A DNA stretch of 64,000 nt, taken from the NCBI RefSeq assembly GCF_042186555.1, contig NC_133328.1, positions 360,310,676-360,374,675 of the forward strand, in the 5' to 3' direction. Numbering within the stretch: position 1 is the stretch's first letter; the number at the start of each line of letters is the position of its first letter. The notes under the pieces were generated by a model that saw only the letters and a program-made list of their open reading frames with translations, was not told the origin of the DNA and did no database searches. Positions 23,725 to 34,370 of the stretch are shown here, in pieces. The position numbers and the translations under genes were made by a program. Source of the stretch: Aquarana catesbeiana. Lineage: Eukaryota; Chordata; Amphibia; Anura; Ranidae.

Positions 23725-25284
23725 CAGTATCTCACAAAAGTGAGTACACCCCTCACATTTTTGTAAATATTTTATTATATCTTTTCATGTGACAACACTG
23801 CAGAAATGACACTTTGCTACAATGTAAAGTAATGAGTGTATAGCTTGTATAACAGTGTAAATTTGCTGTCCTCTCAAAATAACTCAACCCATTAATGTCT
23901 AAACCGCTGGCAACAAAAGAGAGTACACCCCTAAGTGAAAATGTCCAAATTGGACCCAAAGTGTCAATATTTTGTGTGGCCACCATTATTTTCTAGCACT
24001 GCCTTAACCCTCTTGGGTATGGAGTTCCCCAGTGCTTCACAGGTTGCCATTGGAGTCCTCTTACACTCCTCCATGACGACATCATAGAGCTGGTAGATGT
24101 TAGAGACCCCCGCCTTTCATTTGAGGATGCTCTACATATGCTCAATAATAGGGTTTATGTCTGGAGACATGCTTGGCCAGTTCATCACCTTTACCCTCAG
24201 CTTCTTTAACAAGGCAGTGGTCGTCTTGAAGGTGTGTTTGGGGTCATTATCCTGTTGGAATACTGCCCGCGGCCCAGTCTCTGAAGGGAGGGGATCATGC
24301 TCTGCTTCAGTATGTCACAGTGCATGCCGGGAGCACTCATGCAGTCCCAGACCACGACACTCCCACCACCATGCTTGACTGTAGGCAAGTTACACTTGTC
24401 TTTGTATACTCCTCACCTGGTTGCCGCCACACAAGCTTGACACCATCTGAACCAAATAAGTTTATCTTGGTCTCATCAGACCAGAGGACATGGTTCCAGT
24501 AATCCATGTCCTTAGTCCGCTTGTCTTCAGCAAACTGTTTGCCGGCTTTCTTGTGCATCATCTCTAGAAGAAGTTTCCTTCTGGGATGACAGCCATGTAG
24601 ACTAATAAGATGCAGTGTGCGGTGTATGGTCTGAACACTGACAGGCTCACCCCCACCCCTCCAACCTCTGCAGCAGTGCTAGCAGCACTCATACCTCTTT
24701 TTCCCAAAGACAACCTCTGGATATGATGCTGAGCTCAACTTCTTATGGCGAGGCCTGTTATGAGTGGAACCTGTCCTGTTAAATCGCTGTATGGTTTTGG
24801 CCACCATGCTGCAGCTCAGTTTCAAGGTTTTGGCAAACTTCTTATAGCCTAGGCCATCTTTATGTAGAACAACAATTCTTTTTTTCAGATCCTCAGAGAG
24901 TTCTTTGCCATGTTGAACTTCCAGTGACCAGTATGAGAGAGTGAAAGCGTTAACACCAAATTTAACACACCTGCTCCTTATTTACACCTGAGACCTTGTA
25001 ACACTAACAAGTCACATGACACCAGGGAAGGAAAATTACTAATTGGGCCCAATTTGGACATTTTCACTTAGGGGTGTACTCACTTTTGTTGCCAGAGGTT
25101 TAGACATTAATGGCTGTGTGTTGAGTTATTTTGAGGGGACAGCAAATATACACTGTTATACAAGCTATGCACTCACTACTTTACATTGTAGCAAAGTGTC
25201 ATTTCTAAAGTGTTGTGTCACATGAAAAGATATAATAAAATATTTACAAAAATGTGAGGGTGTACTTACATCTGTGAGATACTG
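23725..25284 (-). mobile_element. Tc1-like transposon, near full length, decayed
   Basis: The ends are CAGTATCTCACAAAAGTGAG and, inverted, CAGTATCTCACAGATG. TA dinucleotides flank it (23723-23724 and 25285-25286). Inner repeats (CACATTTTTGTAAATATTTTA and complement) make the inverted termini about 200 bp long. The minus strand carries the transposase pseudogene. Length (1560 bp) is typical of Tc1. Confidence 0.93.
23964..24911 (-). pseudogene. Tc1 transposase, multiple frameshifts
   Basis: The start codon lies at 24911 (MAKELSEDLKKRI). It is followed by a paired-like helix-turn-helix region (V.LHKDGLGYKK.AK.LKLS). The catalytic segment begins with NHVLWSDETK (about 24480), which holds the first Asp of the DDE triad. 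HGGGSV.VW follows, then a frame-shifted region around the second Asp (NDPKH equivalent, near 24250), and a badly broken third motif. Several frame changes and stops follow. It would bind the terminal repeats and cut at TA if intact. This copy cannot. Confidence 0.88.
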
Positions 25285-25657
25285 TATGTACCATAGTTTG
25301 TGTACTCTATTACTTTTCTAAAACAAAATAATAAACACTGATTTGGGTTATTTTCACCCAAGGAATGGAGCAGAATACATTGTGGCCTAAATAAATGAAG
25401 AAAGAATATTTGTTTGCAAAAGTTTATAAAAGAAACACATTTTTGCTCTTTTTTCAGTTATTTAGCAAAAAAAATGTGGTGATTAAATACCACCTAAAGA
25501 AAGCTCTATTTGTGTGACAAAAAATAAAATATAAAAATGTCATATGGGCACAGTGTTGCATGACTGTGGAATTGTCATTCAAAGTGTGACAGCACTGAAA
25601 GCAGAAAATTGGCCTGGGCAGGAAGGGGGTAAAAGTGCCCTGATTTGAAGTGGTTAA

Positions 25658-26430
25658 TAAAATGACCAATGGGTAATAAATACGTGGTTCTACGTTTTAG
25701 AATGGTTACATGATCGACTAAAAAAATCTTATATTGCCTTCAAGGTTTGCAACTTAGCCAGTAAATTAGATCACATCAAATAAAGTGAAAAAAAAAATGT
25801 TTTGCTATACATTTTATGTCTTATGTATTATTTTTTGGTCTTTAACAGGTATATTGAGATTTTTTAAATATGTTGTAGCTATGCACATTTTGATTGTAGC
25901 CATATATTAAAGCAAACCTGTGGGACTAAAAGTGAAATCTACACATGTGAAATAAATGTTAAGGTACTAATACATATTTGTTGTTTTTTGATCAGTCCTC
26001 TAGAGATCCCCAGATCTCCAAAACTGTCTATTATGATATCTACTTCCTGAAAATTAAAACATACATCCACCTACTTCCCACTGTGAGATACAAAGTTTGG
26101 TTATCACATGGGATCGGGGGTTGTGATATTTGGATTTATTATCTCCAAGTTATAATTGTCAATTGTCAGCATTCGCATAGCAGTTTAGAGGAGTTTGTTG
26201 TTCTAGGAGGCCTGAAAGAAGAATGGGAGATATGTAGTTGCAAGGCTGCATCTGTCATAAGCCAAACAGGCTACTTGACAAATGAGAAAACTCAGATTAA
26301 TGCGCCCCTCTCGAGTTTTCACCACTGCGCTCAAATGCCAGGCAGAAGGGTGCTTACCCCCTACAAAAGAGAACGTCCTAATGAAATAACTATAGAGCTG
26401 CCACTTTAAAATAAATAAAATAAACTGTGC
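25658..26430. other. no gene seen; one 143-codon open frame of unknown value
   Basis: A forward open frame at 25978-26409 has no recognised motif, no nearby promoter signal and no repeat relative in the window. I see nothing that argues for a real gene. Confidence 0.4.
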
Positions 26431-26569
26431 AAACCTTTTTATTGCTTACAAGTAACCCTAAGCTGTATTGGTACTTGCAAACCAATAAAAGTGGCGCTAA
26501 ATGGCGGTGTAACTACTAGCTAATGCATATAATAGTGATCTAGTGTTCTAGCAAACAATGTGTATAAAT

Positions 26570-26576
<7 letters not shown>

Positions 26577-26604
<28 letters not shown>
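26577..26604. repeat. (A)n homopolymer
   Basis: A nearly pure A run of about 25-28 nt follows GGGT. It may mark an end of the Penelope-like insertion or be an unrelated expansion. Confidence 0.9.
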
Positions 26605-27320
26605 CAATCATAGAGAATCTCATCAGTGTGAGAAAATAGAAATCGTGAAAAAACCCTGTAAAAGTGTGTCATACACACAGCAATATATATTGTATAATGA
26701 TATAAAACGTGAAATATAAATGATATTAGTCCATAAAGATTCCACAGGCAGGACACCGTGCAGGAAAGGTGAGGTATCTGGAAACAATCCACCAATTCAC
26801 TCAGTGTTAGTGATTCCTCTCCCCTTGAATTCAACACTCACCAGCTCCACATGCCTCACACTCTCGTGTTTTGGCAATAAGGCATAGGTATAAGGTTGGT
26901 CAATGGAAGGTCAAAGGATCCAGATTCTTTAATTATCCAAGTGTCACCTCAATTCATAAAAAGAACTCAAAATAGTGTGATACCGTAAAATATATAAAAT
27001 TTATTCAACTTAAAACTTCAATCATTACACTCACAAGAAAAAAACTTGATTCAAGCCAAACTGACACTGCAAAGCAAATCCAAATCAAACTCAATCCTCC
27101 TCTGTGAAACGCCCAGCACCACTGTGAGAATGAGGGTCACGGCGGACCTCAAGAAGCAGCGTTGGATAAGTTCTCACCCCTCTCCGCTGACACTCTAAAG
27201 ATGTGGATCACCTGCTGGCAACCAAGCCCGGGGGGCAGCTCCTCTAAAGCGTTTGAAGGCTCCCGCCGGTGCACGGAGATCCGCAACCACGTCCCGTCCG
27301 TCACTGATAGTTAATGATAG

Positions 27321-27394
27321 GTGCCGTACAGCCACGCCCCGACATGTTTCGTCATATTAGACTTCCTCATGGGATTGGCTGTACGGCATGGCAC
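27321..27394 (-). ncRNA. hammerhead-ribozyme-like fold, core altered
   Basis: The minus-strand stem I pairs GCCGTACAGCC with GGCTGTACGGC, followed after a small internal loop by CCC with GGG. Stem II is GUC/GAC with a UAAUAU loop. GAAAC is intact, stem III is the palindrome ACAUGU, and the cleavage triplet is GUC. The 5' core reads CAUGAGGA where CUGAUGA is expected. That means an inserted base plus a change at the variable U7 position, so activity is doubtful. The fold lies about 710 nt downstream of the PLE stop codon, and a minus-strand AATAAA lies about 310 nt further on. Confidence 0.6.
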
Positions 27395-28101
27395 CTCCTA
27401 CCCTTATACTCCTTGCATCTTTCGACGTAATAGTATGCAAATCTATGTTCACATTCCCAGATGTCTCCGCGGCCCTCAAAAGCAGCGATGCTGGGCCGAT
27501 CACGTACACCAAAGAGCAACTAAACTGTAAAATATCTCAAAGATAACTAGGCAAATATAATCAAATATAATGCATAGATCGGATGTTAAAAATCAAAAAT
27601 GGTGAGACAGAGAAAGACTGTTTTAAATTATAGACCTCATTCATTGAGTCCTAATCGGCAGTATATCACCAACCTATTGATTGAACATTCCCCATATGAA
27701 GTAAATCACTAAAGAGTTATCATGCTGTTGACCAGCAACGTGAGTCATCTAGTGGTGAAAGTGAAAAGTGTCTCCTCCATGTTTTGAAAAATAATTTCCG
27801 TTAAATTGAGCCACACAATTACCACCCCTGGTGGGAAACATAGCCCCCTAATTATATTAGTAAGCTATATCAATGTGAATATTAGTGATAGTGCAATGTG
27901 CCTGAACATATAAGTATTAATTGGCCAATATTTCAGGTAACGCTTGTGAAGAAAAAAACAAAAATCAATTGTAAATCAAAAAAACAAAGAACAGTTAGAG
28001 ATAAAAAACAGTTGTTTATCTCAACAATCATTGAGTGCAGTGAATTCTATAGAGGAATGTGTAGAGAGAAATGTAAAGAAAAATTCCCTTGGGTATATTG
28101 T

Positions 28102-28281
28102 TCAAACGTCACTGATGAAGCAGTTCAAATCTACCTCAATATTCAGGCCTCTAGGGGCAAGGCTTTTCAGACGAAATATCCATAGGGTCTCTCTTTGTGA
28201 GAGATCCCTAACTCTATTAGACCCTCTCCAAGCTGGATAAACACAATCCAATCCACAAAATTGTGCTAGGGAGGGATCTTG
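28102..28281 (-). pseudogene. Penelope-like element ORF, C-terminus only
   Basis: Minus-strand translation gives DPSLAQFCGLD, then RVRDLSQRE, then WIFRLKSLAPRGLN, an EVDLNCFISDV tail and a stop (TGA at 28104-28102). The pattern of a Q/S-RE-x-x-WIF-x-L-x-x-L-x-P-x-GLN block followed by a short D...FI tail is characteristic of the region after the GIY-YIG endonuclease in Penelope-like elements. The catalytic GIY-YIG residues and reverse transcriptase lie upstream and are absent. An in-frame stop precedes the fragment (about 28288). The reading is clear, but the piece is short. Confidence 0.78.
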
Positions 28282-28501
28282 ATGAGGCTACTTACCTCAG
28301 GCAAGTTTCTGGGTGAAATATAAGAATGTGATAAAAGCGGTTGCTTTTATTGCTACAATTGACATCACTCGTAATGTCAATATTTCCTTAAAATTTGCAG
28401 GAATACATGTTCAAAACAATGGTAAAAAAAAAAGATAAATATTCTGTCCCTTTAGCTAAATCTATGCTTACAAATGTTGTGCCAGCATACTTCACAATAT
28501 A

Positions 28502-29999
28502 CAGTATCTCACAAAAGTATGTACACCCCTCACATTTATGTAAATATTTTATTACATCTTTTCATGTGACAACACTGAAGTAATGACACTTTGCTACAAT
28601 GTACAGCTTGTATAACAGTGTAAATTTGCTGTCCCCTCAAAATAACTCAACACAAAGTCATCAATGTCTAAACCGCTGGCAACAAAAGTGAGTGCACCCC
28701 TAAGTGAAAATGTCCAAATTGGACCCAATTAGCCATTTTCCCTCAGGTCTCAGGCGTGAATGGGGAGCAAGTCTGTTAAATTTGGTGTTATCGCTCTCAC
28801 TCTCTCATACTGGTCACTGGAAGTTCAACATGGCTCTCTGAGGATCTGAGAAAAAGAATTGTTGTTCTACATAAAGATGGCCTAGGCTATAAAAAGATTG
28901 CTAAGACCCTAAAACTGAGCTGCAGCACGGTGGCCAAGACCATACAGCAGTTTAACAGCACAGGTTCCACTCAGAACAGGCCTCGCAATGGTTGACCAAA
29001 GAAGTTGAGTTGAGTGCACATGCTCTACTATCCAGAGAAATAGATGTAAGAGTGCTGCCAGCATTGTTGTAGAGGTTGAAGAGGTGGGGGGTCAGCCTGT
29101 CAGTGCTCAGACCATACGCCGCACATTGCATCAAATTCGTCTGCATGGCTGTGTTGTCTCAGAAGGAAGCCTCTTCTAAGGATGATGCACAAAAAAGCCC
29201 ACAAACAGTTTGCTGAAGACAAGCAGACTAAGGACATGGATTACTGGAACCATGTCCTGTGGTCTGATGAGACCAAGGTGTCAAGTGTGTGTGGCTGCAA
29301 CCAGGTGAGGAGTACAAAGACAAGTGTGTCTTGCCTACAGTCAAGCATGGTGGTGGGAGTGTCATGGTCTGGGACTGCATGAGTGCTGCCGGCACTGGGG
29401 AACTACAGTTCATTGAGGAAACCATGAAGGCCAACATGTACTGTGATATACTGAAGCAGAGCATGATCCCCTCCCTTTGGAGACTGGGCCACATTGTAGT
29501 ATTCCAACATGATAATGACCCCAAACACACCTCCAAGACAACTACTGCCTTGCTAAAGAAGCTGAGGTTAAAGGTGATGGACTGGCCAAGCATGCCTCCA
29601 GACCTAAACCTTATTGATCATCTGTGGGGCATCCTCAAGTGGAAGGTGGAAGAGCACAAGGTCTCTAACATCCCCCAGCTCCGTGATGTCGTCATGGAGG
29701 AGTGGAAGAGGACTCCAGTGACAAGCTGTGAAGCTCTGGTGAATTCCATGCCCAAGATGCTTAAGGCAGTGCTGGAAAATAATGGTGACCACACAAAATA
29801 TTGACACTTTGAGCCCAATTTGGACATTTTCACTTAGGGTGTACTCACTTTTGTTGCCAGCGGTTTAGACACTAATGGCTGTATGTTGAGTTATTTTTTT
29901 ATACAAGCTGTACACGCATTACTTTACACTGTAGGAAAGTGTCATTTTTTCAGTGTTGTCACCCATGAAAAGATATAATAAAATATTTGTGAAATACTG
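28502..29999 (+). mobile_element. Tc1-like transposon, plus strand
   Basis: It starts CAGTATCTCACAAAAGTATG after TA (28500-28501). It ends GTGAAATACTG before TA (30000-30001). It is the same family as 23725-25284, but the right terminal repeat is shortened: the CAAAAATGTGAGGGTGTACTCA block is missing. Length is 1498 bp. Confidence 0.93.
28830..29804 (+). pseudogene. Tc1 transposase, C-terminal half nearly intact
   Basis: The start region lacks several codons seen in the other copies and hits a stop at once. Helix-turn-helix sequence (RIVVLHKDGLGYKKIAK) follows. The first catalytic Asp lies in WSDETK (about 29262-29280). After a frameshift the 171-codon frame 29289-29804 covers HGGGSVMVWDCMSA, the second Asp in DNDPKHTS (about 29514), and PDLNLIDHLWG. 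In that last motif the usual catalytic Glu or Asp of PIEHLWG is read as Asp in an altered context. The natural end (DHTKY) is present. The gene is broken but only moderately old. Confidence 0.9.
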
Positions 30000-30001
30000 T
30001 A

Positions 30002-30837
30002 TATACCACAAATGGTTAGCACAAATTACCTGAAAGGAACAGATTTTGGCACAGATTAGCACAGTAGCCCTATAGATAATAGTATTTGGCTATGATAAAA
30101 CTAAGCTAGCTTTATTTTTACAGGTTTGCAAAATAAATGAAACAAAATCCGAAATAAATCACTATGGGGTAAATTCACAAACACATCATGAATGCTTATT
30201 TTAATTTCACTTAATATCTGCTCATTATTATGAAAAATAGTTATATTTTTATATTACTAAAGGGTTTCTGGTATGGATCAGCTTAGTTTAGAGCCTATTC
30301 ATACCTGTTTATTACTATGTGATGCTGTAATATGTGATGTGCACATTTCCGCAACACAAGCTACTCTATGTTACATATGTTAGTGTGTATGGTGCCATTC
30401 AAATTCAATAACTCCTCAAGCACTGTGCCTTTGATGCACCTGCATCAGAAACAAATTGTACATGTACAATATTTGGTGCATCCAGTGTCATTTTAACCAT
30501 TTGTCCAAGATGAGGGCCTATTACCGTACACTCAACAAAACAAAATGAAGCTAAGATTAGATCACTACACAACCCAGGTAAACATACATACTATGGCCAC
30601 AGTTACTTTTAAAATGGAGTTGAACTTTAACTGTCTGCTTAAATGGAGCAAAAGCAGATAATCACATAATAATTTAGAAGAGATACTTATTGTTTCACCT
30701 CAAGTCAGGTGAAAAGTGCATTCAATTTTTTTTTTTTTTATATATATTTAACAGGAATAAATCCAATTTTCAATAAAACAGTGGTTACATACAAAGTTAA
30801 CATACTTCAACAAAGAACAGAAAAAAACTGACACGAT
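30002..30837. other. no gene seen
   Basis: AT-rich sequence with a short T-run (30728-30740) and no recognised feature. Confidence 0.5.
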
Positions 30838-31092
30838 GGGGTTGATTACTAAAGGCAATTAGGCTGCTCACAGTTCAAGAGAAGTTGCAATTTTCAAGGA
30901 ACTTCTGTCCCAGAGCTTAGTGAATGTTTCACTTTGCACAAAATACCCAATCACATGCACGGAAAATAAAAAATCAACAATTTTGCTCACACATGACTGG
31001 ATGATAGAAGTCACATAAGCTCTGGGTAAAACTTCCCGTGTAGAGTAAAACTTCCCTTTCAAAGTGAGAAGCCCATTTGCTTTTAGTAAATC
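30838..31092. mobile_element. palindromic MITE (TTTACTAAA family), second copy
   Basis: It begins GGGGTTGATTACTAAAGGC and ends CTTTTAGTAAATCA. It shares CCCAGAGCTTAGTGAAT, AAATACCCAATCACATGCA and ACACATGACTGGATGAT with the copy at 21448-21705. It is more diverged and has an extra duplicated AAAACTTCCC block near 31028-31055. Confidence 0.85.
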
Positions 31093-31329
31093 AGTGTTGA
31101 TGCATTCATTCCCATAACCAAATTTAACGAAAAAGCGTATTGGTAACATTGGGAAATTAGAATCAGATTTTAATGATAAAATCCTTCTTAGGAAGAAGGC
31201 ATGTGGAACCTGTTTTATTTAAACCTCAAATATCCAGAGTGTCATGATTTCTTTGTATTTGGTGTGTGTGCTGCCATCACACCAAGGGGAAAAAAAAGCT
31301 CAGCAAGGCCCTTTGAGCTTTTTTAGCAC

Positions 31330-31570
31330 TTTCCATTTTTTTTTTACATTTATTACAGGTACTTTTATAGCACTGACAATTTATGCAACGCCTTAAATAT
31401 ATTTGGAACATTCTCATCAGTCCCTGCCCTCAAGAAGCTTGCAATCTAAGGTCCCTAACTCACATTCATGTACAAGAAATGGCATGTCTTTGGAGTGTGG
31501 GAGAACATGTAAACTCCACTCAATTAGTGCCATGGTTGAGATTCGAACCGACGACCCCAGCGCTGTCCAT
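31330..31570 (-). repeat. tRNA-derived SINE fragment
   Basis: The minus strand contains GGTTCGAATCT (31549-31539), a good RNA polymerase III B box. Downstream of it lie SINE body blocks (in plus sense CATGTCTTTGGAGTGTGGGA, CTTGCAATCTAAGGTCCCTA, AGTCCCTGCCCTCAAGAAGC). The A-box-containing head on the 31570 side is missing. Confidence 0.75.
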
Positions 31571-31605
31571 GTTGCAATAAAATGGGATTTCCAGATAAAC
31601 CAAAG

Positions 31606-32201
31606 TGTCATGTTACTACTTACAGTAAGCTCACAGGCGAGCAGGTGACACAGGATCCCCCAGGGCATGGAGTCTAAGGGCCAGCCGGTATTCTGCCAGG
31701 AACCCCCTCACGAGGGTTTGGGCTTAGCTGCATGCTGACCCCAGGTCACGACCCCCTGGTTCACCCTGCTCGCTAGGGAAGTACCAGAAGACACTGTCAG
31801 ACAAGGATGGATGGATGAAGCAAAGGAGAGTCGGATAGTGAGCCAAGGTCAGGGCAGGATGCAGACAATGTAATCAGAAAAGCCGAGTCAGTACACAAGA
31901 GATCGGTTCACGAAAGGTCAGGTAGGGAGCGCAGAAAAAGGGAGCTCAAGAAGGGAGCTCAGAAACAAGCGTTGCTCAAGCAACAGAAAGTGGTCTGAGA
32001 GGCATTTAAATAGAGAAGCACATGAGGGGCTGGACAGGAAGTAGCAGGAAGGAATTATATATTAAGCAGCAGGTGAGGCCGGCAACACTCATAGCTGCAG
32101 AGTGCAGCAGAGCTGAACACAAGCTAGTGGAACAACAGGTGCCAGCCAACCTACAGCAGTAAAGGTAAGACACAGATCAGCTCCACAGCTGATCTGTGAC
32201 A
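31606..32201 (-). repeat. 3' LTR of the Ty3/gypsy element
   Basis: In plus sense it starts TGTCATGTTACTACTTACAG and ends GCTGATCTGTGACA. It pairs with 35690-36287. Confidence 0.95.
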
Positions 32202-33605
32202 GTACCACCCCTCTTACGAGGTCCCCCTACGTGTCTGGGGGTTGGCTTGGAGGGAAATTTCCAATGGAATCTGGTCACCAAGCGTGGGGCTGAGACATCG
32301 GTGGCAGGAACCCAAGACCTCTCCTCCGGACCATAGCCCTTCCAATCAATCAGATAGAGCAGCTTCCCTCTGGAGTATTTGGAGTGCAATATTTCTTTAA
32401 TCTCATACTGATCCGTGGTATCAGCCACAGGAGTGGGGTGAGAGGAAGGGTGAGAGAAGCGATTGGGGACCACTGGCCTGAGCAGGGAGACATGGAAGGC
32501 GTTGGGTATCCTGAGATGAGAGGGCAGACGGAACTTGAAAGCAACTAGATTGAACAGATGGAGAATAGGAAATGGGCCAATGAAGCGAGGGGCAAATTAC
32601 ATTGAGGGCACCTGGAGTCGGATGTGCTTGGTAGAGAGCCAAACTCTATCGCCAGGCAGGAACTTAGGAGCCGGACGGCGATGACGATCTGCTGCCGTTT
32701 TATGCCTGGAAGCAGCTAGATGAAGATTCTCAGAGACTTCTTTCCAGATTGAGTTGAAGGACCTTTGGGTCTCAGCTGCTACTGGTACAAGAGGAGAAAT
32801 GGGAACAGGAAAGGGAACAGATGGATGCTGCCTGTAAACAGTGAAGAAGGGAGATTTTCCCAGAACTGGCATTGGAGTGATGATTTAAGGCAAACTCTGC
32901 CCAGGGCAACAAGTCCACCCAATCATCTTGGTGGGCTGAGATAAAGGCACAAAGAAAACAAAGAAAACATTCTACATTTTGATTGACACTTTCCGTTTGC
33001 CCATTGGACTGGGGATAAAAGGCAGATAAAAAATCCAATTTAATCCCAAAGGAGCTGGCCAAGGCTTTCCAAAACCGAGCAGTAAATTGAACTCCTCTGT
33101 CAGAGACGATATGTGAAGGCATCCCATGAAGACGAAAGATCTCCTGGGAGAGGAATAAAGTGACACATTTTGGAGAACCGATCCACCACTACCCAGATGC
33201 CTGTAGAACCTGTTGAGGGGGCAGATCCAGGATAAAATCCATGGAAATACAATGCCAGGGTATATTGGGAACTGGTAAGGGCAGAAGCAACCCTGCTGGG
33301 GCGGACGTGGAAGACTTGGATAGTACACAAACCGTACAAGCTTGAAGTACTCTTTGACATCCTTATGAAGAGAGGGCCACCAATAATGAAGCTGAAGAAG
33401 GTCACAAGTACAAGGTATACCAGGATGTCCAGAGAACTTAGAGTCATGTGCCCAGGCAAGGAGTTTGGGACGAAGTGCGGGAACTACAAAAGTTTTACCT
33501 GGAGGAGGCTGTGTAGTGGCTAGAATACAATGCGGAGGGATGATAGGACCAGGATCCAGGTGATTCTCAGAATCGCTGACATCAAATGACCTGGACAAGG
33601 CATCG
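32177..33605 (-). pseudogene. Ty3/gypsy integrase with chromodomain, frameshifted
   Basis: After ADALSR (the usual link behind RNase H) the minus strand encodes the integrase zinc-binding region (GHPGIPCTCDLLQLHYWWP, about 33430-33370). The catalytic core follows in shifted frames: VVVDRFSKMCHFIPL near 33190, VSDRGVQF near 33110, and NGQTESVNQN near 32985 with the Glu. The C-terminal ORF 32473-32177 is a chromodomain (YEIKEILHSKYSRGKLLYLI, DWKGYGPEERSWVP). Such domains can steer integration to modified histones. Frame changes occur at about 33340, 33120 and 32780-32480. The ORF runs 24 nt into the LTR. Confidence 0.9.
32203..32215 (-). other. polypurine tract
   Basis: The minus strand reads AAGAGGGGTGGTAC immediately before the 3' LTR. 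This is the expected plus-strand DNA primer site of an LTR retrotransposon. Confidence 0.7.
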
Positions 33606-33607
33606 GC

Positions 33608-34370
33608 TCAAAGGTTTTTGGCATCTGGATGAAAGGTAATGTTGAAGTTGAAGCGGGCAAAAAAAAGGGCCCAGCGAGCTTGACGTGGGTTTAAGCATTT
33701 CACGGATTGTAAATACTGCAGATTTTTATGATCAGTATAGATGGTAATACAATGGGGAGAACCCTCTAGAAGATGTCGCCATTCTTGAAGAGCCAGTTTA
33801 ATAGCCAGTAGTTCACGGTCCCCAATGGTATAGTTCTTTTCTGCATCAGAAAACTTCTTGGAAAAGAATCCGCAAGGCTGAGACTTGCCCTTCTGAGCTT
33901 GGAGTGGGATGGCACTGACTCCTACAGAAGAGGCATCAACCTCCATAGAAAAGAGTTTTGTAATGTCTGGATGTAGAAGAATTGGGGTGGAGAGGAAGGC
34001 TGCCTTGAGTTTGTGGAAAGCATCAGTGGCTTCAGGGGACCAGAGCCGGGCATTGACACCCTTGCAGGTGAGAGATGTAATAGGGGCCACCAAGGTGGAG
34101 TAGTTACGGATGAATTGGCGATAGTAATTGGTGAAGCCCAAAAAGCATTGTGTGTTCTTAAGACCAGAGGGCTGGGGCCACTCAGAGATGGCCCGAAGTT
34201 TGGCTGGATCCATGAGGAGGCCCTGTGATGAAATTATGCAGCCCAGAAATAGAACTTGTGTTTGTTCAAATGTCTCCAATTTTGCATATAGACAATTGTC
34301 CCGTAGACGCTGTAGCACAGCTTTCACATGGAGAAGATGGGTAGGTAAGTCTGGTGAGAAAATAATAATA
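33608..34370 (-). pseudogene. Ty3/gypsy pol: RT thumb/connection and RNase H only
   Basis: The frame enters after the RT active site (IIFSPDLPTHLLHVKAVL) and continues through the FLGCIISSQGLLMDP and FLGFTNYYRQFI blocks. RNase H follows, with EVDASSVGV, GDRELLAIKLALQEWRHLL and YTDHKNLQYL. It ends at an in-frame TGA (33608-33606), after which the same frame resumes at ADALSR. The fingers, palm and YxDD catalytic motif are missing because of the deletion at 34361-34372. The region cannot make a working reverse transcriptase. Confidence 0.92.

Larger units (their letters stand above)
21843..25653. mobile_element. TTAA-target element carrying nested hAT MITE and Tc1
   Basis: It starts CCACTTCCTGCCC after TTAA (21839-21842) and ends GAAGTGG before TTAA (25654-25657). 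Without the nested hAT MITE (21987-23144) and Tc1 (23725-25284) and their target duplications it is about 1.08 kb. That is close to the 984-bp relative at 18232-19215, with which it shares the AAATACCACC..AAAGAAAGC and GG(C/T)CAGGAAGGGGGTAAAA 3' block. A-rich and GTCAC/GTGAC-containing internal sequence has no coding potential. Confidence 0.85.
26577..28290 (-). mobile_element. 5'-truncated Penelope-like retroelement (PLE) 3' part
   Basis: On the minus strand this segment holds the last 60 or so codons of a Penelope-like ORF (28281-28102). About 700 nt of 3' sequence follow, then a hammerhead-like fold (27394-27321) and AATAAATTTTATA (about 27005). It ends at or near a homopolymer that reads as poly-T in that sense (plus-strand A-run 26577-26604). 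PLEs encode a reverse transcriptase with a GIY-YIG nuclease and are known to carry hammerhead ribozymes in their terminal repeats. The boundaries, particularly the 3' end, are uncertain. Everything upstream of the C-terminus is missing, as expected from incomplete reverse transcription. Confidence 0.72.

Noticed and set aside
25978..26409. 143-codon forward frame as a possible unique gene
   Set aside because: It has no motif, no splice or promoter context and no second exon, and a frame of this length is plausible by chance in 64 kb.
31539..31549. Functional tRNA gene
   Set aside because: Only a B box is present. There is no cloverleaf, and the surrounding sequence is a SINE body.
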